Below are positions 26,001 to 39,000 of a stretch of DNA of 64,000 bases, one piece after another. Source of the DNA: Halichondria panicea (lineage: Eukaryota; Porifera; Demospongiae; Suberitida; Halichondriidae); assembly GCF_963675165.1 (NCBI RefSeq), contig NC_087380.1:445803-509802 (forward strand), written 5' to 3'. The first letter of the stretch is position 1, and every line of letters begins with the position of its first letter. A program made the translations under genes and the position numbers. The notes beneath the pieces are model-generated. The model was not told the DNA's origin. It saw nothing but the letters and a program-made list of their open reading frames with translations, and searched no databases.

Positions 26001-29000
26001 CTACAATATGGGGACTGCTAGTCCGAGACCAGTGGACACTGTGGCCACCTACACCTGTAACCCTGGTTACACTCTCAATGGAGGCACCACCACCAGGACT
26101 TGTGGGAGTGATGGAGTGTGGAGTGGGTTAGATCTAGATCAAACTTGTGAGCGTAAGTGGAATGAACTTTTTAATGTTTATAAGTTTATGTTGAATGACA
26201 TCCTCCTATTTCAGGAACTTGTTCTGATTTACCACCACTAATGAATGGAGGCATTACCTACACTGATGGACTTGCTGACAGTAGACCTATTAATAGCATT
26301 GCTACCTACACTTGTGACAATGGCTACACTCTCACTGGAGGGAGTTTCAGAGTTTGTCAGAATGATGGGACCTGGAGTGGAACAGCTCCAACCTGTCAAT
26401 GTGAGTTTCACTACATCTTAACAGTTGCTTCACCTTTCTTGATACAGTGAACACTGGACCCACTGAACCACCCGCCACCTGTCCTGACCTCACTGTACCA
26501 GCCAATGGAATGATCAGCTACAATATGGGGACTGCTAGTCTGAGACCAGTGGGCACTGTGGCCACCTACACCTGTAACACTGATTACACTCTCAATGGAG
26601 GCAGCACCAGGACTTGTGGGAGTGATGGAGTGTGGAGTGGGTCAACTCCAACTTGTCAAGGTAAGGAGTACAAGCTTGTGTGTTGATGGTTGATGATTGT
26701 GCTGTCTCCACAGCTACCTGTCCTGACCTCACTGTACCAGCCAATGGAGTGATCATCTACAGCTCTAGTACCACACCACGCCCTCAGGGAACCATGGCTA
26801 CACAGAGCTGCTTGAATGGATACGTACCCTCCACTACCAGCACTGCTACCAGAGTGTGTGGAGCTGACAGATTGTGGAGTGGATCAGCTCTCATTTGTCA
26901 ATGTAAGCTAGTACAATAAACTCTAACAGAGTTACAATCCCCCACCCCCACAGTACCTCCTGTCTACGTCTCCATGGGAACCACCGACTATGCTGTTATG
27001 AACTCACAGGTTGCCATAGACACTATCGGAGATACCATTGAGACAGCATTGACTTGCAGAACTGACTCAACTATTTGCTGTAGGAGACAAGATAATCCCA
27101 ATAGTGCCAATGGATTAGGAGATTGGCTACTACCAAATGGAACAGCTGTCACTAGGAGTCTGGACATTACTGATCCAGACACTGATCTACTGTACAGTGT
27201 TGGAGATACAGGTGCACTCAGACTCCATCGTCGAGGGTCTGTGTCAGGCCCCACTGGCTCCTACTGCTGTGTGATAATGTCCATCAGTGGAGAGATCACC
27301 TTTTGTGTGCAGTTAGGTAAGTGTGATTGTGTTCTGATGACGTATAATTAATTACATGTGTTTTAGTGACTGAAGTCATCACTACCTCTCTTCTCATCAC
27401 CAGTAAGCTAGCTGTCCTCTTTACTGCATGCATGGCCATGAACTAGCAACCTCCCCACAGCCACTACTGGAAAGGATACTGTACCCACTGGAGCTAACAA
27501 CACAGGAGGTGTGGTGGCAGGTGTAGTCATTGTGTTACTCATTCTAGCCGCTGTCATTGTGGTGGGTATCATTGTCGGGGTCTACTTCTGGAGGTGAGAC
27601 TATCATCAGAATGTGTGCATGTAATAATGTGTTGTTTTGTGTACAGGAAACTTCGTGGCAACCAGACCAAGTACAGGCCCTCCCCATGCCATGCCCCTCC
27701 CCCTCGCCCTACCCCCTATCAAGCATTCTTCAAGAAGAGCAACGAACAAGACAGTAAAGTCACCATTGAGAAAGTTGACGGTAAGAAAAATAGTATTTTG
27801 TACTATGTACAATTTTTGGTGTCTTTTAAATTTTCAGCACCAACTATTTGTCTATATTTCAGAACCTAGTATAGTAGAGTTTCCTAGTGATACTCATGTG
27901 ACGGAGGGGGAGGAGGTGTATCTGAGGGTGAAGGTGGGAGGTCACCCTCCACCCAGTCTCACCTGGTACCACGATGGTAGGAAGGTGACTGCAGACTATG
28001 CCACAGAACTGGACCAGGACGGTGGATTATCCTTCCCTAGTGTGGAGACTAAGCATGCTGGTGAGTACAGGCTATAATGTACCTACAATGGCATAAGATA
28101 ACAGTGAATGTTTACTGTGCATATTGAAAACTAAGATTAATGTTTACACGACTCTGTACGTAGGTGTGTATAAACTGGTGGTTACTGGAGCCTCAGGGTC
28201 AACAACACAACAGGTCGTCACGGTAACAGTGATGAGTGAGGGTGGTGAGGCTAGTGAGGGGGTGGAGGGGGTGGACTACGCCCCCATACCTGTGACAGAG
28301 TTTGGAGCGTACGTGGCTGACCTCCATGCTGGCAGCAATAAGAAGTTCAAAGATCTTTATAAAGTAATGTTATACTAGCTATGTGTGTGGGTCATAGTGG
28401 TGTTCGTATCATGATTTATCCACACACACACACACACACACACTCAGAATCTGGACAGTGGGGAGAGGGGTCATCCAGTGATTATTTCAGTGACTCCTGA
28501 GAACAAACTCAACAACAGATTTGGCAACATTGCTGTGTGTGAGTGCATATCCTGAGAGTGTGTGTGTGTTCTCATACTCGGTTTCCCACAGATGATGACA
28601 ACCTCATTATCCTAGACCCCATCCCTGGACAAGAGGACTGTCAGAGTGACTACATCAATGCCTGCTATGTAGATGTGAGTGTGTGTATGTTGAGTTCATT
28701 GTTGTGGCCTTTACAGCTAGCATGTATACATTTGATATACAGCTTATGTATACATTGTACATCTGTGCCTTGAGTATAGTATACTGGCCCTTTCCTTCAC
28801 TGCATGTGTATATTGTATGGCATCATTATCGGGCTTGTACTGGCACACACACACACATTGTATGCAATACTGTTACATAAGCTCATGTCTATTCTCAGGG
28901 GTACAAGAAGCCAAAAAGGTTCATAGCAACACAAGGTGAGGCCCTGGGTTACTAAGTGCGTTGTACCCTCACCTTACATGCATGAATACATGGGCATTGA

Positions 29001-31665
29001 CGTATAGTCCTTGTTGTGGGTATACAGTTGAACTCCGGCTAGAAAACATTTGCAAAAGTTGCGAGATTGTAAATAGTATTACTTAGTCACTTTTTATTGT
29101 GGTTTTCGCTGCATGCATACTGGACAGATTTTTTGAGGTACTTTCGTTCAATCGAGTGACATACGATACATAGCTACATACAAACAGAAAGCTCCCCTAA
29201 TTATGTTTTCTCCCTCTCCTCATACAGGACCACTACCCAATACCCTGGTGGACTTCTGGCGTCTCATGTGGCAGGAGAGACCACCCATAATAGTCATGCT
29301 CACCAACCTCAAGGAGAACAACAAGATCAAGTGTCAACAGTACTGGCCAGAGTCTGGGAAGAAGCAGTTTGGCCCATTCACAGTGGCCATTACAGATCAG
29401 CAGATACTGGCTGACTACACCATCAGAACACTGGAGGCTTCAGTGAGTTGCAATACCACGGCTTTATATAAGAGAATGGGATTATTATCCGCCTCTCTTC
29501 CCCTGCCTCTAGTTGGATGGAGACCGCCGTGTCCTGAGAGTCAAGCTATTCCATTTCACTGCCTGGCCTGATCACGGTGTGCCTGAGTATGCCACGCCCA
29601 TTCTTGCATTCCATCGTCGGGTCCAGTCCCAACACAAGCCATCGAAAGGTCCTATTCTGATCCACTGCAGTGCTGGTGTGGGACGCACAGGCACTTACAT
29701 TGCCATTGATAATGTCCTCGATCAGATCTCAGTCGATGGTCTCATCGATATTTCTGGTACCATTGTCAAATCTCGCAACCAGAGGATGAAGCTTGTACAA
29801 ACACAGGTAGGTATACATCACTCTAATGTTAGTGCTTCTATCATTGCTGCCATTTTGATTCTACTGAGCATGCTCATTGCCCCTCTTCCTCTAGAACCAA
29901 TATGTGTTCATCCACGATGCTATCCTGGAGTCAATGACATGTGGAGACACTCAGATCAGTGCTGGAGATCTGCGCAGACAGATACAGAAGATGTCATTAG
30001 TGCCCCCGGGAAAAACCATCTCAGATTTCCAATACCAGTTCCAAATTCTGGAACAAGTTACTCCAAATCCTAAAGAAGTTCGAAGTCCTATTGCTGTTAA
30101 GAATGCTGCCAGGAACAGGAACATGGACTACCTGCCACGTAAGGACTGCTGCTAACTGTGTACATTATATCCATTCACTGTGTCCCCAACAATAGCTGAG
30201 ACCAGTCGTGTGATTCTGAAGAGAGAGCAACCTGACTACATTCATGCTGTGTTTGCTCATGTAAGTGTTCAACTACTAGAGCTCTTGACCTATTTTACTC
30301 TCATGGTCCCCTCCCTCCCTCTAGGGCTACAAGCATCAGAAGGCATACATCATTGCCCAGAATCCACTGGACTCAACTGTACGTAACTTCTGGAAGGTGA
30401 TCTATGACAGGAAGTGTGCGGCTGTTGTGATGTTGACTCCACTCAGTGAGAATGGGCAGGTAAGAGATGGTCTCCATTAGAGGTCCTCCCTGTTGAGTGT
30501 GTGTGTGTGTGTGTAGGAGGCATGCTCCCAGTACTGGCCAGAGAGTGGCAATGTCACCTCCTTCGGTGAGTTCACCATCGATAACTTGGGGGAGGAAACC
30601 AACACTGGGTTCATTATGAGGCGACTGAGCGTCCTCAATGAAAAGGTACGTCATGCATCTCTTTATTGCCTTCAAACCTCTCCTATTTTTTGTTGCTTCC
30701 ATGCAGACCCAAAAGGCCCATCAATTGACTCAGTTCCACATCACTAACTGGAATAGCAGTGGAAAGTGTGAGAACTTCAAGGCTGTAACTGACGTGAATG
30801 AGGAGGTTATAAAGGTTCAAAGAAGGACTGGAAACAACCCTGTACTGGTCCATTGCAAGTACGTACGAGCACTGTTACCTTATATGGACATTATATAACC
30901 TCCCCTATCCAGTGACACTGCGACCCGCTCTGGTATGTACTGCTCTGTAGCTACTACCATTGACCGTTGCAAGACAGAGGGAGTGGTGGATGTGTTCCAG
31001 GTGGTCAAGGCTCTCAGGGTCCACAAGCCAGGGGCAGTACCCTCAGTTGTGAGTTCATCTGCTGCTTACATAGTGGGAGGCTTGTACTATTACAAGAGCC
31101 AGACCTTGTCTAGGGCCTGTACCAACCCATACCAGGTTGTCCTCTAATACAAGATTGTGAAAGCTCAAGTCAGACCTCTAACTATAGTACGTAGGGGCTG
31201 ATTACATTTACATTTTGTACATCCATAATTATTTCCTACTAAGCATAACATGCACAGTCGGTGCATGTGTAGTCAGTGTATGCATGTGTTAATGTAGTGG
31301 CATGTCTAACGGGAGCTTAGGGGACTTGAACACTTGGCCTCCCATGCAGACACCATGAAGCTTAATCTCTAGCTATCAGCATAGTTCTAGCTGCACACAC
31401 AGTTCTATTGTACTACGCTGGCCATTACTAAGTCATAACCACAGCCAATTTAGCATGCACAGTGAGCAATAATTCATGACGATGACTGCCATGAGAGATT
31501 CAATTCACGTGCAGGACTGTTTTTAAGCGCTCCTCTGCTTCACTTTCTAGAAACGCCTCTGTAATGTGCCACTCCCACTCACAGGACAACTACAAGGATC
31601 TGTTTGATGCTACTCTGGTCTACTTGGACTCCTTTGACAACTATGCCAACTTCCAAGATATTTGA
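23094..31665 (+). CDS. CCP/Ig-type receptor tyrosine phosphatase, array unit 4 (6 CCPs)
   Basis: This is an intact model of about 1463 residues. Exons: 23094-23166, 24081-24452 (Ig-like 1), CCPs 24521-24715, 24778-24963, 25901-26152, 26215-26400, 26448-26660, 26714-26902, then 26954-27316 (Ig-like 2), 27367-27402, 27461-27593 (membrane span), 27647-27780, 27863-28060, 28164-28363, 28448-28538, 28592-28674, 28899-28935, 29228-29442, 29513-29806, 29895-30138, 30196-30260, 30325-30459, 30517-30645, 30707-30858, 30913-31048, 31585-31665 (TGA). The third CCP exon begins with a short Pro/Thr-rich linker. The intracellular Ig domain has no canonical Cys. D1 has WPD and [10 protein letters not shown] (Cys near 1104). 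D2 has WNS and HCNDTATRSG (Cys near 1391), so it is probably a weak or non-catalytic regulatory domain. Confidence 0.9.
23408..23572 (-). mobile_element. Fragment of a transposon-type reading frame in intron 1 of unit 4
   Basis: On the minus strand one frame reads through a peptide containing GIGPAATIVYKRLASLL, then ends at a stop near 23412. From memory this resembles a peptide common in repetitive elements of aquatic invertebrates. It is only about 50 residues long and is clearly broken. It lies in an insertion that enlarges the first intron (23167-24080) compared with unit 3. Confidence 0.4.
25120..25289. mobile_element. MITE-like element (type D)
   Basis: TACCGTATAGCGGGTAAATT at the left is answered by the complement of TACTGTATAGCTAGTAGGTA at the right, followed inwards by GGCCAAATTTACC pairing with GGTAAATTTGGC. 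It is non-coding. Confidence 0.65.
25298..25730. mobile_element. Inverted-repeat element of about 430 bp
   Basis: Long, nearly perfect terminal inverted repeats: GTAGAAAAGGGATTGGAAAC near 25307 and GTTTCCAATCCTTCTCTAC near 25700. The interior has no long open frame. It looks like a non-autonomous DNA transposon. Confidence 0.65.
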
Positions 31666-32471
31666 TGTACATGAACTACCCAAGAAATGAACAAATTAAT
31701 TATGCATGAACTCTGTTGAGTATAATAGATTTGCATGTCGGAATAATTTATAGAGATATTAATTTATACAATCCATAGAGCTCTTTATTTTGTGTAATCG
31801 GCACAGCTGTTTGTAATCACCCTGAATTCAATGAATGGATTATAGAGTATTCACCCTGCATGTGCGTTGAGCTTCATTGCACACCACAGCACAGCGACAA
31901 ACGGATACAATAACTTTTTACTGTAATGACCTTATTATATAACATTATCATTATATGGGGAATGATTGTGAATCTATAAAGCAACGATTATAGAAAATAG
32001 TGTTTTTTTGTCACCTTCGAAGTTTCAACTATAACTGGCCTATTATTTTTCAACCATGCACTGTCTCATAGCAGTTAAAGCAAGTCCATGAAAGTGTCTA
32101 GTTCGCTCAAACAGCTCATTTTGTGTCCACACGCACACACACAAATCACTCTATCCCTGCTGCGCACGCACGGGGTAATAACTTCATGTTTTCAAATATC
32201 GTATAGCGGGTTATTTTATTGCATGTAGAGCATCATACGAAAATTAAAACTACGAAATTATTCTATCACAATACTTTCAACGTAACTATCCTGAGCTGTT
32301 AAAATACGAAATGTTAATTTTTAATTGCAATTGGGCAGTTCATACGAAAATTTACACCAACAAAAATTACCCGCTATAGAAGGGTATAATATAGCGCAGT
32401 TATTGTTTATTTTGTCACAGTGTACACAACATGGCATAGGGTTAAGAGAAAGTGTATCTCTAACTATAATA
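31666..32471. other. 3' flank of unit 4
   Basis: About 0.8 kb follow the stop codon. Most of it is homologous to the 3' flanks of units 2 and 3 (12050-12726 and 22087-22887) and contains a type A element. I see no other gene here. Confidence 0.6.
32197..32387. mobile_element. MITE-like element (type A)
   Basis: Left end TATCGTATAGCGGGTTATTT; right end AAATTACCCGCTATA. The interior is shared with 12477-12622 and 22593-22778, including CAATTGGGCAGTTCATACGA. It sits at the equivalent position in the 3' flank of unit 4. Confidence 0.65.
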
Positions 32472-32524
32472 GTTAATCCTGTGAGCATGCTGACTGGTCT
32501 CATGTAGGGATCCAATACCTGCAG
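32472..32524 (-). pseudogene. Relic copy of the SPEF2-like terminal exon (between units 4 and 5)
   Basis: On the minus strand it would still read VLDPYMRPVSMLTG after the acceptor CCTGCAG, very close to the real exon at 39478-39528. The original stop context is altered. It is the least decayed of the four copies. Confidence 0.78.
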
Positions 32525-32605
32525 GAAAAACACAAGCAGTTTCGATAACAAGGCTTAGCAGTCCTGGTATAAGTTACAGGGGAGGGTAGATCTATATTGT
32601 ATTAT

Positions 32606-32677
32606 AGCTGCAACAACACTGTTAGCTAGCTAGCTAGGGATACCTACTAACTGTCTACCATTGAAGAGAGACTACCC
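32606..32677 (+). promoter_or_regulatory. Conserved 5' flank / putative 5' UTR of array unit 5
   Basis: It is the same block as upstream of units 2-4 and ends in GAAGAGAGACTACCC before the start codon. Confidence 0.55.
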
Positions 32678-35600
32678 ATGACATCCATGCTGTGTGGACT
32701 AGTGTGTGTGGTCCTGCTCTCTGGGCTCACTGCACTGGCAGGGGGACAGCCAGGTGAGTCAGTAGCTAATAATAATATCATTGTGGCTAAAATGTATAGC
32801 TAGCTAGATTAATTGATGGTGGTGATTGTTTGGTTCCATGCAGTCTACCTGACTCTGGGATCTGGTCCTAGTATCACTACTGACAATACTGAGATCCCCA
32901 TCACTACCATTGGAGAGGATGGTAGTCTCCCTTCTCTCACTTGTCACACTGACCTCACTACCTGCTGTAGAAGTGGTGCTGACAACAATGGTAATGGAGC
33001 ACTAGGACAGTGGACGTTTCCTGATGGGAGTGTGGTACTGCAAAATGGTGGCTCAATGAATGCTGGACAACAGTTCTACATTACAAAGAATTCACATAAG
33101 CTGATAAGACTGGCTCGTAGAGAGACTACCAACCCCGTCCCTCCAACCGGGTCCTACTGCTGTACTGTACCAACTACTGGAGGAGAGATGACCCTCTGTG
33201 CTAACCTGGGTGAGTGGAATCAAATTATTATCATTGCTAGCCAGATGTGTTCACCCCTTTCATGAGTTCATAAAACCATCCCAACTCTCCTCATGTTCAA
33301 CCTTTGCAGTTCCTCCAATCCTATGTTCTGATGATCTCCCGACCATCTATAATGGAGCCATAACCTACGCTGATGGATCCACTAACAACAGACCAGTGGG
33401 TGCTACGGCCACTTACAGCTGCTTCAATTCCTACACTCTGGTTGGAGTGTCAGTGAGGACTTGTGGGAGTGATGGAGAGTGGGGCTCAACACCAGCTCCA
33501 GTGTGTCAGAGTAAGGAATGACTGGCTGAATGTGTAATAATGTGTACGTTGAGTGTGTTCCTGTAGTAACCTGCTCTAACCTACCCTCACTGACAAATGG
33601 AAACGTTGACTATGGTGATGCTGGATCCACTGACAACAGACCAGTGGGCACTGTGGCCACCTACACTTGTGTCCCTGGCTACACTCTCAATGGAGGCATC
33701 ACCAGGACTTGTGGGAGTGATGGAATGTGGAGTGGGTCAGCTCCAGTGTGTCAGCGTAAGTTGAATGGACTTTGTACTGTTTGTTTGTTCAGTGTATCAT
33801 ATCCCATACAGTTAACTGCCCTGACTTACTCCCACTGATGAATGGGATGATTATGCACAATGGTGGATCCACTAACAACAGACCTTTTCTCTCTAGTGCT
33901 GCACACTCCTGTAACCCTGGCTACAATCTCACTGGAGGTACTTTCTTTGGAGGTACCACCAGGATCTGTGTGGGTGGAGGGATCTGGAATGGGTCACCTC
34001 CAACTTGCCAGCGTAAGTTCTGTGTGAGGTTACACACGTAAAACCAATGAAATATCTGGTTATGAAGCTGGTTGTGAAGTAAACGTAGTTATGTTGAGTA
34101 TTTCATACCCTACACAGTGAACACAGGACGCACTGATCCTCCACCCATCACCTGTTCTGACCTGGCAGCTCTAACTAATGTAATGATTGGCTACAATATG
34201 GGGGCTTCTAATCTGAGACCAGTGGACACTGTGGCCACCTACACCTGTAACACTGGCTACACTCTCACTGGAGGCAGCACCAGGACTTGTGGGAGTGATG
34301 GAATGTGGAGTGGTGATGTTACAGTGTGTCAAGGTAAGGAGTATACAAGCTGCATGCGTGTAGTGTGTTGATGGTTTATATACTGTCTCCACAGCTACCT
34401 GTCCTGACCTCACTCTACCAGCCAATGGAGTGATTATCTACAGTCCAGCTAACACTTCCAAACTAGAAGGAACAGTGGCTACACAGAGCTGCTTGAATGG
34501 ATACGTACCCTCCACTACCAGCACTGCTACCAGAGTGTGTAGAGCTGACAGATTGTGGAGTGGATCAAATCTCACTTGTCAATGTAAGCTAGTGCAATGA
34601 ACTCTAAAATAACAGACTTACAATCCCCCACCCCCACAGTACCTCCTGTCTACGTCTCCATGGGAACCACCAACTATGCTGTTATGAACTCACAGGTTGC
34701 CATAGAGACCATCGGAGATACCAATGAGACAGCATTGACTTGCAGAACTGACTCAACTATTTGCTGTACAGGAAAAGATAATCCCAATAGTGCCAATGGA
34801 TTAGGATATTGGCTACTACCAAATGGAACAGCTGTCACTAGGAGTCAGGACATTACTGATTCAGACACTGATCTACTGTACAGTGTTGGAGATACAGGTG
34901 CACTCAGACTCCATCGTCGAGGGTCTGTGTCAGGCCCCACTGGCTCCTACTGCTGTGTGATTCCTGACAATACTGGAGTAAATATGACATTCTGTGTGCA
35001 GTTAGGTAAGTGGGTCTGTGTTCTCATCCATTATTGATTATGCTGTGTTCAGTGCCTGGAGTCAACATTACCTCTCCTCCAAGTAAGCTAATTGTCTCCT
35101 TAATTTATTGACCATGTACTAGCAACTTCCCCACAGCCACAGCCACTACTGGAGGGGAAACTGAAGCTAGTAACACAGGAGGTGTGGTGGCAGGTGTAGT
35201 CATTGTGTTACTCATTCTAGCCGCTGTCATTGTGGTGGGTATCATTGTCGGGGTCTACTTCTGGAGGTGAGACTATCATCAGAATGTGTGCATGTAATAA
35301 TGTGTTGTTTTGTGTACAGGAAACTTCGTGGCAACCAGACCAAGTACAGCCCCTCCCCACGCCATGCCCCTCCCCCTCGCCCCACCCCCTATCAAGCATC
35401 CTTCAAGAAGAGCAACGGACAAGACAGTAAAGTCACCATTGAGAAAGTTGACGGTAAGAAAAACAGCATTTTTGTATTATTTTAACTATTTTTGTGTCTT
35501 ACATATAGAGCCTAGTATAGAAGAGTTTCCTAGTGATACTCATGTGACGGAGGGGGAGGAGGTGTATCTGAGGGTGAAGGTGGGAGGTCACCCTCCACCC

Positions 35601-36046
35601 AGTCTCACCTGGTACCACGATGGTAGGAAGGTCACTGCAGACTATGCCACAGAACTGGATCAGGACGGTGGATTATCCTTCCCTAGTGTGGAGACTAAGC
35701 ATGCTGGTGAGTACAGGCTATAATGTACCTACAATGGCATAAGATAACAGTGAATGTTTACTGTGCATATTGAAAACTGTTTACATGACTCTGTACGTAG
35801 GTGTGTATAAACTGGTGGTTACTGGAGCCTCAGGGTCAACAACACAACAGGTCGTCACGGTAACAGTGATGAGTGAGGGTGGTGAGGCTAGTGAGGGGGT
35901 GGAGGGGGTGGACTACGCCCCCATACCTGTGACAGAGTTTGGAGCGTACGTGGCTGACCTCCATGCTGGCAGCAATAAGAAGTTCAAAGATCTCTACAAG
36001 GTAATGTTATACTAGCTGAGTGTGTGGGCGTATGTACCTTATCCAC

Positions 36047-36092
<46 letters not shown>

Positions 36093-39000
36093 AGAATCTG
36101 GACAGTGGGGAGAGGGGTCATCCAGTGATTATTTCAGTGACTCCTGAGAACAAACTCAACAACAGATTTGGCAACATTGCTGTGTGTGAGTGTATATCCT
36201 GAGAGTTAGCACATATTAGTAGTTGTGTGTACACAGGCAGATGGAGGTCATAGCACTGTGTGTGTGTGTTCTCATATCTCATACTAATCACACCTATTCC
36301 TGCAGATGATGACAACCTCATTATCCTAGACCCCATCCCTGGACAAGAGGACTGTCAGAGTCACTACATTAATGCCTGCTATGTAGACGTGAGTGTGCTC
36401 TGTTTCGATGTTTTTATGTTGAGGCCTTTAGAGTTATGTATACATTGTACATCCGTGTCTAAGGACTTGTGTATACAATGAAACCTTAACTTTCATTTAC
36501 TATATATATTGTATGGCATCGTTTTTGCATTGTATGCAATATTGCATGGTATACCCCAGCTGGTGCTAGCTCATAACTATTTCTATTTCTATTCTCAGGG
36601 ATACAAAAAACCTAAAAAGTTCATAGCAACACAAGGTAAAGTCCTGGGTTACCAAGTGTGTACCATTACCTTATATGGGCATTGAGGTAGTCATTGGTTA
36701 CCTTGTTGTGTGCACAGTTGAAACTGTAACTGATCCGACTAGAAAAACATTTGCAAAAGTTGATATAGGATTGGCCGGGGGAAATAACAAAAAGCGTGGA
36801 AATTGGCGAGAGCATAACTCCAATCCGTTTGTGATGAAGCTCCCTACACAGGCACGTATAATTATATAGGCAGCCCATTAAATTTATACTAGTCAGCCTA
36901 TTATCTATCGTATAGCGGGTGAGGGTATTGCTTTGCATGAACCTCAAAAATGTATACCTATATATCACAAAAAGACTGCTATTACGTGAAAATACCCTCA
37001 AAATAATGAAAATAAATGGTAAAAGCGACGTATACATACATTATACACAAACATACATACATACACTCCACGTATAAGTCGCTAGTGTGAGGCTCACTTC
37101 ACTCGCCTAATAATGTCTTCTCCCTCCAGGACCACTGCCGCGAACTCTGGTGGACTTCTGGCGTCTCATGTGGCAGGAGAGACCACCCATAATAGTCATG
37201 CTCACCAACCTCGAGGAGAACAACAAGATCAAGTGTCAGCCATACTGGCCAGAGTCTGGGAAGAAGCAGTTTGGACCATTCACAGTTGCCATTACAGATC
37301 AGCAGATATTGGCTGACTACACCGTCAGGACACTGGAGGCTTCAGTGAGTTGCAATATCACAGCTTTATATAAGGGAATGGGATTATTATCATCCTCTCT
37401 TCCCCTGCCTCTAGTTGGATGGAGACCGCCGTGTGCTGAGAGTCAAGCTATTCCATTTCACTGCCTGGCCTGATCACGGTGTGCCTGACTATGCCACGCC
37501 CATTCTTGCATTCCATCGTCGGGTCCAGTCCCAACACAAGCCATCGAAAGGTCCTATTCTGATCCACTGCAGTGCTGGTGTGGGACGCACAGGCACTTAC
37601 ATTGCCATTGATAATGTCCTCGATCAGGTCTCAGTCGAAGGTCTCATCGATATTTCCGGCACCATTGTCAAATCTCGTAACCAGAGGATGAAGCTTGTAC
37701 AAACACAGGTGGGTATACATCACTCTAATGCTATTGCTTCCATCATTGCTGCCATTTTGATTCTACTGAGCATGCTCATTTCCCCTCTCCCTATAGGACC
37801 AATATGTGTTCATCCACGATGCTATCCTGGAGTCAGTGACGTGTGGAGACACTCAGATCAGTGCTGGAGATCTGCGCAGACAGATACAGAAGATGTTATC
37901 AGTGACCCCGGGAAAAACCATCTCAGAATTCCAATACCAGTTCCAAATTCTGGAACAAGTTACTCCAAATCCTAAAGAAGTTCGAAGTCCTATTGCTGTT
38001 AAGAATGCTGCCAGGAACAGGAACATGGACTACCTGCCACGTAAGGACTGCTGTTAACTGTGTACATTATATCCATTCACTGTTTCCCCAACAATAGCTG
38101 AGACCAGTCGTGTGATTCTGAAGGGAGAGCAACCTGACTACATTCATGCTGTGTTTGCTCATGTAAGTGTTCAACTACTAGAGTTCTTGACCTATTGTAC
38201 TCTCATGGTCCCCTCCCTCCCTCCAGGGCTACAAGCATCAGAAGGCATACATCATTGCCCAGAATCCACTGGACTCAACTGTGCGTAACTTCTGGAAGGT
38301 GATCTTTGAAAGGAAGTGTGCGGCTGTTGTGATGTTGACTCCACTCAGTGAGAATGGGCAGGTAAGAGATGGTCTCCATTAGAAGTCCTCCCTGTTGAGT
38401 GTGTGTGTGTGTGTGTGTAGGAGGGATGCTCCCAGTACTGGCCAGAGAGTGGCAATGTCACCTCCTTCGGTGAGTTCACCATCGATAACTTGGGGGCGGA
38501 AACCAACACTGGATTCGTTATGAGGCAACTGAGCGTCCTCAATGAAAATGTACGTCATGCATCTCTTTGTTGCCTTCAAACCTCTCTTCATTCCTTGTTG
38601 CCTCCATGCAGACCCAAAAGGCCCACCAAGTGATCCAGTTCCACATCACTAACTGGAAGAGCAGTGGAAAGTGTGAGAACCTCAAAACTGTAATTGACGT
38701 GAATGAGGAGGTTATAAAGGTTCAAAGGAGGACTGGAAACAAGGCAATTGTGGTCCACTGCAGGCGAGGATCTATTGTAATTATGTATCTAATAAATTGT
38801 ATTGTTTCCAGTGACACTGCGACCCGCTCTGGTATGTACTGCTCCATAGCTACTACCATTGACCGTTGCAAGACAGAGGGAGTGGTGGATGTGTTTCAGG
38901 TGGTCAAGGCTCTCAGGGTCCACAAGCCAGGGGCAGTACCCTCAGTCGTGAGTCATCTAGGAGGAGGATTGTAGAGCCAGACCTTGTCTATAGTATAGGG

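Noticed and set aside
32321..32551. Minus-strand frame containing VLDPYMRPVSMLT as a separate gene
   Set aside because: It is a duplicated passenger copy of the last SPEF2-like exon with no upstream exons, so I annotated it as a relic.
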